Below are positions 54,675 through 62,087 of a stretch of 64,000 nt of DNA, in pieces. Position 1 is the stretch's first letter; the number at the start of each line of letters is the position of its first letter. This DNA is from SABI01 sp963677695. Lineage in GTDB: Bacteria; Spirochaetota; Spirochaetia; Sphaerochaetales; Sphaerochaetaceae. The position numbers and the translations under genes were made by a program. The notes below the pieces were generated by a model. It did not search any database. It was not told the DNA's origin and saw only the letters and a program-made list of their open reading frames with translations. Where the stretch lies: the NCBI GenBank assembly GCA_963677695.2, contig CAXXUJ010000001.1:992001-1056000 (forward strand), written 5' to 3'.

Positions 54675-55809
54675 GAGTATTGAAGATGTAGGTAATAATG
54701 TGCGCCGGTATATGAAGCTTCGCGGTCTAACAATCCCGAAGTTGTCGGCGGAGATAAAGATGGGCACAGCCACTTTATCAAATCTCCTCAACGGGAAGTC
54801 GGAACCAAGGACCTCTACTCTTGTTAAACTCTCTGATGCGCTTGAAGTGTCCCTTGAAGAGTTGATTGCCGATGCGCCGAAACTCCATTCACTCAGGTTT
54901 CGTACTGCAAAGACCTTGAGCGGTAGGGAGAAGTCTGAACGTGATCAGCTTAAGCACGAAACAGCGATCTGGCTCTCTGATTATTGTTCCCTTGAAGAGC
55001 TGCTCCATGAAACAATGCCGTATCCACTGGAAAGGCTCAGTTGTTCTGACCCCATTTCAGCGGCAATGGCCGTAAGAAAGGAAATCGGGTTGAATAAAAA
55101 TGCTCCCGTATATGATATGACCGCCCTTATGGAAGGTGTTGGAATCAAGTTGAACATCCGTCCATTCCATTTAAAAAAAACATTCGGTCTCTCCATTGGG
55201 AATATGGATGGGGGACCTGGTATAGTTGTGAATTCAGAGAGAGGTCTCTCTGTTGAACGTCAGATATTCACCATAGCTCATGAACTCGGTCATCTGGTAT
55301 TGCATTCATCTTCTTACGCGGTTTCGGATGATGTTGAGGATAAGGATGAAGAGAAGGCTGCTAATCTCTTTGCAGGGGTTTTTCTCGTCCCTGATGATGC
55401 CTTGATGAGGGAGTGGGAGGAGAGTAAAGGACTCTCCTTTGTCGATAGAGTGCTTAAAGTGAAAAAATACTTTAAGGTCAGCTATCTCACAGTTCTGCAG
55501 AGAATTTCTCAACTGAATGATACAGTGGCGTACACTGACCTTATCATCAAGTTCCGAAAGGACTATAAGGTGCAATATAAGCATGACTTGAAAAATCACT
55601 ACGAACCAGACGCTATCTCAGAGGATATGGTCGCGGAAATGGACCCGAATGCACTTGATCCGAGTGATTTGATGGAAGATCGATTTTCTCGACTGGTGCG
55701 AAACGCGTATGAAGAGGGATTGATTTCCATGAGTCGAGCTGGTGAGATACTGCATCTGCCTATTCGTGATATGCGTGCATTAGCAGCCTCCTGGAAGGAG
55801 TTGTGCTGA
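54673..55809 (+). CDS. XRE-family HTH protein with ImmA/IrrE metallopeptidase domain
   Basis: A 378-residue protein. Residues about 5-65 form an XRE HTH (VRRYMKLRGLTIPKLSAEI, then TATLSNLLNGKSEPRTSTL). Residues about 130-290 form the ImmA/IrrE (COG2856) domain with the zinc motif HELGH (203-207) and the downstream metal Glu in DEEKAANLFAGVFLVP. XRE-COG2856 proteins are frequent antitoxins or phage-type regulators that can be cleaved or can cleave in response to stress. It is directly followed by a PIN-domain gene (TGAGTG). The ATG at 54673 has AAGGA before it; upstream in-frame residues are ignored. Confidence 0.9.
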   Translation: MSIEDVGNNVRRYMKLRGLTIPKLSAEIKMGTATLSNLLNGKSEPRTSTLVKLSDALEVSLEELIADAPKLHSLRFRTAKTLSGREKSERDQLKHETAIWLSDYCSLEELLHETMPYPLERLSCSDPISAAMAVRKEIGLNKNAPVYDMTALMEGVGIKLNIRPFHLKKTFGLSIGNMDGGPGIVVNSERGLSVERQIFTIAHELGHLVLHSSSYAVSDDVEDKDEEKAANLFAGVFLVPDDALMREWEESKGLSFVDRVLKVKKYFKVSYLTVLQRISQLNDTVAYTDLIIKFRKDYKVQYKHDLKNHYEPDAISEDMVAEMDPNALDPSDLMEDRFSRLVRNAYEEGLISMSRAGEILHLPIRDMRALAASWKELC

Positions 55810-56310
55810 GTGCCTCAGTCGACCTGTGAAGCAGCTATCTGTGATGCGAACATTCTTATTGACTATCTCGATGCAGAGGTGACTATTTTTCGGGAACTGA
55901 TTGCGTATTGGGGAAAAGTGTATGTACCCGAGCGTGTCTTGAAAGAGGTTCAGGAACTCTCGAGAAAACAAGCTGAACAATTAGGTCTTACCATTGTGAG
56001 AGCACCGCTCATTCTTCCTGTGGTCGTAGGATTATCAGTTCCTGACCGCGCATGCCTGGCTCTAGCAATACAAGAAAACTGGATCTGTCTTACGAACGAC
56101 AAACGTCTTCGTCAGGCGTGCCGACAAAAAGGTGGTACAGTTATGTGGGGGTTACAGATGCTTTTTGAACTTGTGTCGGCTCATCAGATACCGGTAGCAC
56201 GTGCAGAGCTAATCGCACGTAGAATCAAAGACTCAAATCCAGAGATAACAGAGATGCTGCTTGAAAAATTTCTTGCAAAGCTTCATCTCCTAGATGTAGA
56301 GATGTGCTGA
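55810..56310 (+). CDS. PIN-domain protein, probable RNase toxin
   Basis: A 166-residue protein with the acidic set of PIN nucleases: Asp12 in ICDANILIDYLD, Glu46 in RVLKEVQEL, Asp79 in SVPDRACLALA and Asp97 in CLTNDKRLRQ. PIN proteins cut RNA and are common toxins. The start is GTG at 55810, directly after the TGA of the XRE-ImmA gene, with GGAAGGAG eight to nine bases upstream inside that gene, so synthesis of the pair is coupled in antitoxin-first order. The C-terminal 40 residues (VARAELIARRIKDSNPEI) form a helical tail. A toxin role is inferred from context. Confidence 0.85.
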   Translation: MPQSTCEAAICDANILIDYLDAEVTIFRELIAYWGKVYVPERVLKEVQELSRKQAEQLGLTIVRAPLILPVVVGLSVPDRACLALAIQENWICLTNDKRLRQACRQKGGTVMWGLQMLFELVSAHQIPVARAELIARRIKDSNPEITEMLLEKFLAKLHLLDVEMC

Positions 56311-56383
56311 GAAAGTTTGCAGTAACCATATAATGATTCAATGAGAATCACTTTAAAAAGATTCTTCGTGTAAAAAAGTCAGC

Positions 56384-56406
56384 AGCTGCATTGTAAACAT
56401 GCAGCT
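56384..56406. repeat. Inverted repeat at the right cassette end
   Basis: AGCTGCAT (56384-56391) and ATGCAGCT (56399-56406) form a perfect 8-bp hairpin that overlaps the right direct repeat by two bases. It may be a terminator of the PIN gene without U-tract or part of a recombination site. Confidence 0.5.
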
Positions 56407-56432
56407 TGAATCTCAGTAGGGAAGCGAAATCT
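56405..56432 (+). repeat. 28-bp direct repeat, right copy (att-like)
   Basis: Identical to 54323-54350 over 28 bases and in the same orientation. It closes the cassette; the diguanylate cyclase gene (minus strand) ends five bases further on. Confidence 0.9.
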
Positions 56433-56437
56433 GGTTG

Positions 56438-57379
56438 CTAGGAGAATATAACGCAGTTCCGACTCTGTGATTTTCCGAGCAGCATGGCCTTGTCCACTTT
56501 GTCAACCAGACTCTGCAGCGGCATATTCTCACTGTGGAAGCTCACCCCTAAGGTAACCGAGATATGTCCTCCCTTGAAAAGGTTCTGGAAGTCATCCTGC
56601 TCAATATCCTTTCTGATTCTCTCAGCCACTTCTTTCACCCGTTCTTCGGTGATCTCAGGAAGGAGGATGAGGAACTCGTCCCCGCCCCAGCGGGCGATAT
56701 AATCCTGTACCCGGGCAGATTCCTTGAGCTGAGCAGATAGTCGCTGAAGAACCTGGTCCCCTACCAGGTGACCGTAGCTGTCATTGATTGATTTGAACAG
56801 ATCTATATCAAGCATGATAAGGGCGAATTCCTGATTGCTCAGGCTTGTTCTGCTTACTTCGTACTCATAGATTCTTGCCATCTCTCTTCTGTTGAGAAGA
56901 CCGGTAAGTTCGTCGGTCCTTGCGATTGCTTCGATCTTGACGATAGCTTTTTCCAGCTGTTCGTTCTTCTGCTCAAGTTCCTGACGATATTTTCTGAGCT
57001 CGACATGGGTCTGAACCCTTGATTTGAGTTCCTGAGGATTGAAGGGTTTTCTCACGTAATCGACTGCACCGAGATCGAATCCTTTGATGATGCTGTCGAT
57101 ATCGATCCTGGCGGAGAGGAAGATGATAGGAACGGAGGAATAGTGGGGAAGTCGTCTCAGGTTCGTACAGGTGGTGAAGCCGTCCTGTTTGGGCATCATG
57201 ATATCGAGAAGAATGAGGTCGAAGACAGTTTCCTTTGCGAGTCTTTCAGCGTCGATGCCGCTGTCGGTGATGTAGATATCATAGCCGATCTCTTCAAGGA
57301 TAGTCCCTGCAACTTTTACGTTCTCAGGAGTGTCGTCGACAATAAGAATCTTGATGTGCTGGGGAAGGATGTTAAGCAT
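56438..57379 (-). CDS. Response regulator diguanylate cyclase (REC-GGDEF)
   Basis: A 313-residue protein with a canonical receiver domain (about 10-130: ILIVDDTPENV, phospho-Asp in LILLDIMMPKQDGF, Lys in VRKPFNPQEL), a coiled coil, and a GGDEF domain (about 160-310) with intact RWGGDEFLILLP and the start motif DELTGLLNRR. It should synthesise c-di-GMP when phosphorylated. It is the only intact GGDEF active site in the window. The ATG at 57379 follows GGAGG and overlaps the histidine kinase stop by 8 bases, so the kinase is its likely partner. Confidence 0.93.
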   Translation of the reverse strand: MLNILPQHIKILIVDDTPENVKVAGTILEEIGYDIYITDSGIDAERLAKETVFDLILLDIMMPKQDGFTTCTNLRRLPHYSSVPIIFLSARIDIDSIIKGFDLGAVDYVRKPFNPQELKSRVQTHVELRKYRQELEQKNEQLEKAIVKIEAIARTDELTGLLNRREMARIYEYEVSRTSLSNQEFALIMLDIDLFKSINDSYGHLVGDQVLQRLSAQLKESARVQDYIARWGGDEFLILLPEITEERVKEVAERIRKDIEQDDFQNLFKGGHISVTLGVSFHSENMPLQSLVDKVDKAMLLGKSQSRNCVIFS

Positions 57380-59927
57380 CGGTGCCTCCACGTTCTTCAC
57401 TTTCCTCCTCCCTGGAGGAAATTCGCTCGTTCAGATCGAGAATTTCATTGAGGAGACGGCGGATCAGTGAAAGGTCATATGACTCGGCACCCTGCTGAAG
57501 GGATTTCGCCATAGTGATCAGAGACCCTGCATTGTGTTCATCCCCAATGCTGAGGAGCCTGATAGCCGCCTCATGGAAATCCTTCATGCGGTTTTTATGG
57601 AGAGCCGGTCTGCACACGGTCTGGCAGAATTCATTGAGCTGCTTTTTTACATCACCATTTCCACTCAATTCTTTCTCGGCCATTGATCCCATGATCTCAG
57701 GAAGGTCTCTCACTTCTATGCCTGATTTCTTCTGAAGGTCGTTGTCGAGCTGGTTTGAAGGCTCTTCACCGTCTATGAAGCTGAATGACTCTGAGTTGAG
57801 GTCTACGACTACGATGTTCGGCAGTTCGATGGTGAAAGTGGATCCGACTCCCGGGGAACTGTCCAGGGAGACCGTTCCGTTCATCAGTTCAGCAAAGCGC
57901 TTCACGATAGCAAGACCGAGGCCTGTGCCTCCATACTTTCTTACGTTCTGGTTTTCTGTCTGAATGAAGGGTTCGAAAATCTTCTTCTGCTGTTTCTCAT
58001 CAATACCGATACCTGAGTCCTTAACTGCCAGTTTCAGGTTCACTGAACCCTCTTCTGTTCCCTGCCCGAGCACCCACACTGAGATGGAAACAGAACCCTG
58101 TTCGGTAAATTTGAAAGCATTTCCCACGAGGTTGAGAAGGATCTGCCTCACACGTATGCCGTCCATAACCAGGAATCGGGGAAGGTTGGGATCGATGTGA
58201 ACTTCCATCGTTATTGACTTCTTTGTCTGTTCGTACCGGTAGAGTTCTTCAATGTCTCGTATTTCGGATGCAAGATCGACCGATTCAAGGTGCAGTTTCA
58301 CGCCACCGGAATCGAGTTTGGAAAGATCGAGGATGTCATTGATGATATTGAGAAGGGTGTCGCACGCTTTCTTGATCGTCTGAAGGTGCTGCTTCTGCTG
58401 CATATCGGTTATCTGCTTATCGAGAATCATCGAGAAACCGAGAATGGCATTGACCGGAGTCCTGATCTCATGGGACATGTTTGCAATGAATTCGCTCTTC
58501 AGGTTGTTGACCGACTGCAGGATAGAGTTGCTGCTCAATGCCTTTTCAAGCTCCTTTCCCATCTCTACGATCTGGATGCCCGTTTCGTTGAGTTCTTCAA
58601 CATTGAGGTTCATAGCTTCCTGATCATAGAAGCCTTCACCTATCTTCTTCAGCATCAGATTCATTTCCTTCAGCGGTTCGGAAATCCTGTAACTGAACCG
58701 CCTTGCGGATATGTAGAGGATGACAAAGAGAAGGAGGAGGGAGACGATAAGACCGAGGCCGATGAGTATGACGATTTTCATCAGACGGTCAGAAAGGGAC
58801 TGAGAGATACTGAAGATTTCGTCCCTGGGGACGAAGACAACCAGGTTCCAGCCTGTGCCTTTAATGAGTGACCAGGCTGCTATCTGATCCCTGCCGCCGA
58901 GTTTGATTTCGATGTATCCGTTATCTTCCTGGCTTATTGCTGATGCAAGTGCTGTCGTGTCTTCCCTGTTGTTGATGTTGAACTGTTCGGGTTTGAACGT
59001 ATCTTTGATGATAGCTTCAGAGTAGGTGTGGGTGGTCATTTCATCGAGACCGAAATCCATTTCTCCCTGCTGGGGCATCGCCATGATGGTGCCGTCTTTA
59101 CTTAAAAGGATGCCGTATCCGTTCCAGGGGATATCCATCTGAAGGATCTCATTCGCAATCGTGTCTACCGTCACATCGATCCCGACAACACCTTCCAGAA
59201 AAGCGTCAGTTCCGTAAACGGGAGCAATAGAGGAGGCCATCCAGCCATGTCCTGCTGGATCGAGATAGACGTCAGTCCATACAGGAAGCCCGCTCGGGTT
59301 GTGATCAGAATCAGCTTCGTAGTAGAAGTTGTATTCCGGGATATCCATATCAGGAGGATACTGGGAACCTGTATCAAAGTAGGGATAAATGAAATTCAGG
59401 GAGTCGTAGCTGTTGAAGTAGATCGACACGAGCAGCGGATTGCTGTTCAGAAGGTTCTTCATCTGGTTTTCCTGTGTGAACAGGGAAGCCAGTCTTGATC
59501 GTTCTGAATCCTCTACTTTTGTGAGATTGCTGAGAAATACAGCAGCTCCACCTGAAGGTTTGTCGCTGGTTGTGACGAAGGCCTTCTGATCGCTGTAACC
59601 AAGCCGCTCTGCATCTTCTGCACTCATTGCCACGTTTGTCTTGAGAGCCCGTTCCGTTTCAAGCTGGTAGAAACGGGTAGAGTTCTCTATTCCTTCAAGC
59701 TGTTTCTCAATCGCGTTCGATTCCTGATAGGTCAGGTTTGTCAGATTTTCCTGGGCATCTAAAGCCAGGTACTGCTCTGTCTCACTGATCTGAAAGCGGT
59801 TCGTGAAAGCGAAAATGAATACGAATATGACAGCAATAGTTCCCATCGGGATGAGAACCGTCTTCATATAGGATCCTATAACCCAATTAAATAATTTAAT
59901 TTTGTTGTTTCCCTTGTTCTCGTACAT
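57372..59927 (-). CDS. Cache-domain sensor histidine kinase
   Basis: An 851-residue membrane kinase. One helix near residues 22-42, a long periplasmic double-Cache sensor (about 45-375, with VVGIDVTVDTIANEIL), a second helix (about 385-410), HAMP-like linker, HisKA (about 480-545; phospho-His in IANMSHEIRTPVNAI), and HATPase (about 590-710; NLVGNAFKFTE, DSGIGI, YGGTGLGLAIVKR). A C-terminal tail of about 130 residues is helical and acidic, with neither receiver nor recognisable HPt. It overlaps the REC-GGDEF gene by 8 bases. The sensor probably binds a small extracellular ligand, as in amino-acid or carboxylate Cache receptors. Confidence 0.92.
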   Translation of the reverse strand: MYENKGNNKIKLFNWVIGSYMKTVLIPMGTIAVIFVFIFAFTNRFQISETEQYLALDAQENLTNLTYQESNAIEKQLEGIENSTRFYQLETERALKTNVAMSAEDAERLGYSDQKAFVTTSDKPSGGAAVFLSNLTKVEDSERSRLASLFTQENQMKNLLNSNPLLVSIYFNSYDSLNFIYPYFDTGSQYPPDMDIPEYNFYYEADSDHNPSGLPVWTDVYLDPAGHGWMASSIAPVYGTDAFLEGVVGIDVTVDTIANEILQMDIPWNGYGILLSKDGTIMAMPQQGEMDFGLDEMTTHTYSEAIIKDTFKPEQFNINNREDTTALASAISQEDNGYIEIKLGGRDQIAAWSLIKGTGWNLVVFVPRDEIFSISQSLSDRLMKIVILIGLGLIVSLLLLFVILYISARRFSYRISEPLKEMNLMLKKIGEGFYDQEAMNLNVEELNETGIQIVEMGKELEKALSSNSILQSVNNLKSEFIANMSHEIRTPVNAILGFSMILDKQITDMQQKQHLQTIKKACDTLLNIINDILDLSKLDSGGVKLHLESVDLASEIRDIEELYRYEQTKKSITMEVHIDPNLPRFLVMDGIRVRQILLNLVGNAFKFTEQGSVSISVWVLGQGTEEGSVNLKLAVKDSGIGIDEKQQKKIFEPFIQTENQNVRKYGGTGLGLAIVKRFAELMNGTVSLDSSPGVGSTFTIELPNIVVVDLNSESFSFIDGEEPSNQLDNDLQKKSGIEVRDLPEIMGSMAEKELSGNGDVKKQLNEFCQTVCRPALHKNRMKDFHEAAIRLLSIGDEHNAGSLITMAKSLQQGAESYDLSLIRRLLNEILDLNERISSREEESEERGGTDA

Positions 59928-60316
59928 AGCTCACCTCTTGATTGTTTAGGGAGGACACTGTGTGTCGGAGAACAGATGGACGTATGGTTGTATAAGTATA
60001 TCAGGTAAAAACAGAACAGCCGCACCAATTCTCGAATCGAATCTATTTTAATATGAAGATTAAAGAAAAGCTAGACTTTTCTGTTATTTGAAGAAGGAAA
60101 ATAAGAGGGTGTATGCATAAATCGGTATAAGGCCTTTGACAGAGAGGGATGCCTAAAGAAATAAAAACTTATGTAAGAACTTTAGAATGTTAAAATCTAA
60201 TATAAAATCATATACTGTTAAGATTTAAAAGTGTATCTGAAGTCATATTAAAATTCATCTTCTAATTTCAACTTTAATCAGTTGACATAAGATGTGAAGA
60301 TTCGTACACTTAACAC
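59928..60316. other. AT-rich divergent intergenic region
   Basis: A 389-bp gap between the kinase (minus) and a secreted protein gene (plus). It is strongly AT-rich from 60130 to 60280 and contains the promoter at 60282-60310. I see no gene or clear hairpin. Confidence 0.5.
60282..60310 (+). promoter_or_regulatory. Promoter of the GTG-start secreted protein gene
   Basis: TTGACA (60282-60287), 17-bp spacer, TACACT (60305-60310). The seven bases after the -10 box lead directly to the GTG at 60317, so the transcript may have no leader. The -35 region TTGACATAAG is shared with the promoter at 61069. Confidence 0.6.
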
Positions 60317-60838
60317 GTGAAAAAGATAGCTCTGTTGTCCATTCTTATGTTCTCTGTTTTCAGTGGATTCTTCCTTTTCGGAGCCTCCGGAACGGGGTCT
60401 ACGGCATTGGAGCTTCATGGCAGTATTGGAGCGAGATCGCTGATAGGGCTTTCTCAAAGGATAGGGGAAGACCCGGGAATGGAGAATGCGATTCCGCTTG
60501 ATTCAGGCGACATTCTCGCAGGTTCCAGCGGGATCGGCGTTGATGTGGGCCAGTGGAGCATAAGCAGTAATACATCTGTTGTGCTTGATCTGCGGGTTGA
60601 ATATCTACCGTTTACCGTTGAAATTGAGGGTGCTTCGTACTCAATCCCCTACACTCTTTCCAACGGAACGAAATTTGTCTCCTCGGGGGATTCCTTCTTC
60701 GACCTTGTGAGGTCGAACGGGGTGTACAGTAGCCAGCAGAACAACGGATCCATCTATTTGAAAAGAATCGATAACGAGATCTATCCTCCAAGTTTCAACT
60801 ATAATACAGTGATCACTTTTCAGCTCGAATCGAACTGA
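60317..60838 (+). CDS. Small secreted beta-rich protein (family A, member 2)
   Basis: A 173-residue exported protein (signal MKKIALLSILMFSVFSGFFL, cleavage near FGASG). The mature part has the block GIGVDVGQWSISSNTSVVLD followed by LRVEYLPF and SYSIPYTLSNG. The block matches GVGVYIGSWTYARTRGGALS in the protein at 61136 and, more loosely, part of the protein at 50958. The C-terminus YNTVITFQLESN is a final beta strand. No family is recognised. The start is GTG with no Shine-Dalgarno sequence, and the promoter spacing suggests leaderless initiation. The next gene downstream is its paralogue. Confidence 0.6.
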   Translation: MKKIALLSILMFSVFSGFFLFGASGTGSTALELHGSIGARSLIGLSQRIGEDPGMENAIPLDSGDILAGSSGIGVDVGQWSISSNTSVVLDLRVEYLPFTVEIEGASYSIPYTLSNGTKFVSSGDSFFDLVRSNGVYSSQQNNGSIYLKRIDNEIYPPSFNYNTVITFQLESN

Positions 60839-61068
60839 TTTCCATAATTTATATATTCTGAAAAAAGTCTCATAAGTCACGCTTTTGTCATAAGATTGAG
60901 AGTTTATGCATGTGTTTGTATATGTATTAACAGAAAAAATTATGATAAATACCATAAAATATTAAGAAATGTCATATGAAGAGATTGGTTTATAACATTA
61001 TATTGTAAATAGTTATAAATTCAATATATATTTTAACTGAATTATTGTATAAAAACAAGAATATCCAG

Positions 61069-61097
61069 TTGACATAAGTTATAACCGGGTTTATATT
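61069..61097 (+). promoter_or_regulatory. Promoter of secreted protein gene, member 3
   Basis: TTGACA (61069-61074), 17-bp spacer, TATATT (61092-61097). It shares TTGACATAAG with the promoter at 60282. The 60839-61068 stretch before it is AT-rich with several TGTCATA copies and no gene. Confidence 0.7.
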
Positions 61098-61135
61098 ATA
61101 AGTGTAGATAGATTCTTGATAGGAGGGTATCAACT

Positions 61136-61642
61136 ATGAAAAGAACACTTATCTTTGTATTGATTCTTTTGATAGCGGTGGTTTCCCTTGTAGGTGCAAA
61201 TACCGCGTCATTGAGTATATACGGAAAAATTGTTTCAGATATTTCATTCACAACCAGTACTGATGGAGTCACCTTCAGCGAAGCAGCCCCTCTTGATTTG
61301 TCAGCCACAGAGCTTGCTTCGGATGGTGTCGGTGTGTACATCGGTTCATGGACTTATGCACGGACTCGTGGTGGTGCACTGAGTTATAATGTTTCGTATA
61401 CCTATTCACCTTTGAGTGCAGGAACATCGACTCTTGATTATGAACTTCTTATTGATGACGGGACAACGGTTACTCCGGTTTCTTCAACGGGTGTGACGAA
61501 TTTTAATGTCGGCGGAGGAGCTGCTACAGTATCAAGAGATGTCAGCTTCAGGTTTACTGCTGCTGGTGTTACAGCATTGGGAACAGCTGATGCAAGTGAT
61601 GAATATACATCTGATATTCTTCTTGAGCTGATTCAGATTTAA
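61136..61642 (+). CDS. Small secreted beta-rich protein (family A, member 3)
   Basis: A 168-residue exported protein with signal peptide MKRTLIFVLILLIAVVSLVGA. The mature N-terminus (NTASLSIYGKIVSDISFTTS) looks like the first strand of pilin or coat-type beta sandwiches. The block GVGVYIGSWTYARTRGGALS and the following strands match the protein at 60317. The C-terminus DILLELIQI ends in alternating hydrophobics. AGGAGGG precedes the ATG and a terminator follows, so it is monocistronic. No chaperone or usher gene is nearby, which argues against a classical chaperone-usher pilus. Function unknown. Confidence 0.65.
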   Translation: MKRTLIFVLILLIAVVSLVGANTASLSIYGKIVSDISFTTSTDGVTFSEAAPLDLSATELASDGVGVYIGSWTYARTRGGALSYNVSYTYSPLSAGTSTLDYELLIDDGTTVTPVSSTGVTNFNVGGGAATVSRDVSFRFTAAGVTALGTADASDEYTSDILLELIQI

Positions 61643-61654
61643 GTCGCTTAAAGT

Positions 61655-61686
61655 AAAAAAAGGGACCTTTCGGGGTCCTTTTTTTA
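61655..61686 (+). terminator. Rho-independent terminator after secreted protein member 3
   Basis: GGGACC/GGTCC stem around TTTCGG, with an A-run before it and seven T after it. The A- and T-runs extend the stem and would also allow termination on the opposite strand. Confidence 0.85.
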
Positions 61687-61918
61687 TGGTCGGTGTGTCG
61701 AATTGCAGGTTTTCGGTTCTCCAAGGAGGCTGTGAGAGCTGATCAGGAAAGGATGACCGGAACTGAAGAGATTTGATAGTAGAATTAAGACACTTCATAG
61801 GTTTCTGTCAGTAAAAAATTTGATTATTGTAATCTGGTATGGATTTAATTTATTATATTAAATATATATATATTGATGAAAAAAAATGCTTCCTTTTTCG
61901 TAAAAACCGTGCCATACT

Positions 61919-62041
61919 TGTTGAAGACTGGTTGCTCTTGATGTAATGCGGAAGTTATATCAGAGAGCGTGGACATAAGGACTACCTTATGCTCTTGAGG
62001 AGGTGCCGCTTTTCCCGATCACTGGGAGAGCGGTTTTTTTT
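61919..62041 (+). ncRNA. Candidate small RNA with switchable hairpins and strong terminator
   Basis: In a 445-bp gap without genes. The element GCTCTTGA occurs twice (61934-61941 and 61991-61998). Both copies can pair with TCAGAGAGC (61960-61968), giving two mutually exclusive hairpins; the second contains a perfect ATAAGG/CCTTAT stem (61975-61990). AGGAGGTG follows, then a terminator with eight T. No plus-strand gene lies downstream, so this is not the leader of a visible gene. The 5' end is uncertain; a weak CATACT box ends at 61918. A ten-codon ORF at 61945 lacks a ribosome binding site. Confidence 0.5.
62006..62041 (+). terminator. Strong terminator of the candidate small RNA
   Basis: CCGCTTTTCCC pairs with GGGAGAGCGG around GATCACT, with one bulge, and is followed by eight T. 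Orientation is plus strand, while the neighbouring downstream gene is on the minus strand. Confidence 0.85.
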
Positions 62042-62087
62042 GTGCAATTATATATAAGTATAAAGGCTGTGAGTTTATGTTTTGTTC

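Larger units (their letters stand above)
54351..56432 (+). mobile_element. Probable integrated cassette (2082 bp) carrying XRE-ImmA and PIN genes
   Basis: The segment is bounded by a perfect 28-bp direct repeat whose left copy overlaps the end of the EAL gene. It carries exactly two coupled genes, with a gene-free left end (54351-54672) and right end (56311-56404). No integrase or transposase is inside, so it was moved by an enzyme encoded elsewhere or by repeat-mediated recombination. An 8-bp inverted repeat AGCTGCAT/ATGCAGCT (56384-56406) abuts the right copy. The left end holds two copies of CCAGCTGT and a TAGGTC/GACCTA inverted repeat (54481-54503). Removing one unit restores a continuous EAL 3' region. 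Confidence 0.65.

Noticed and set aside
56311..56437. Integron attC site at the right end of the XRE-ImmA/PIN cassette
   Set aside because: The hairpin next to the repeat lacks the GTTRRRY core and the R/L box arrangement of attC, and the 28-bp repeats are perfect and at both ends, unlike integron cassettes.
61998..62060. AGGAGGTG as ribosome binding site of a short gene
   Set aside because: No suitable start codon follows at normal spacing; the next in-frame triplets run through the terminator hairpin.
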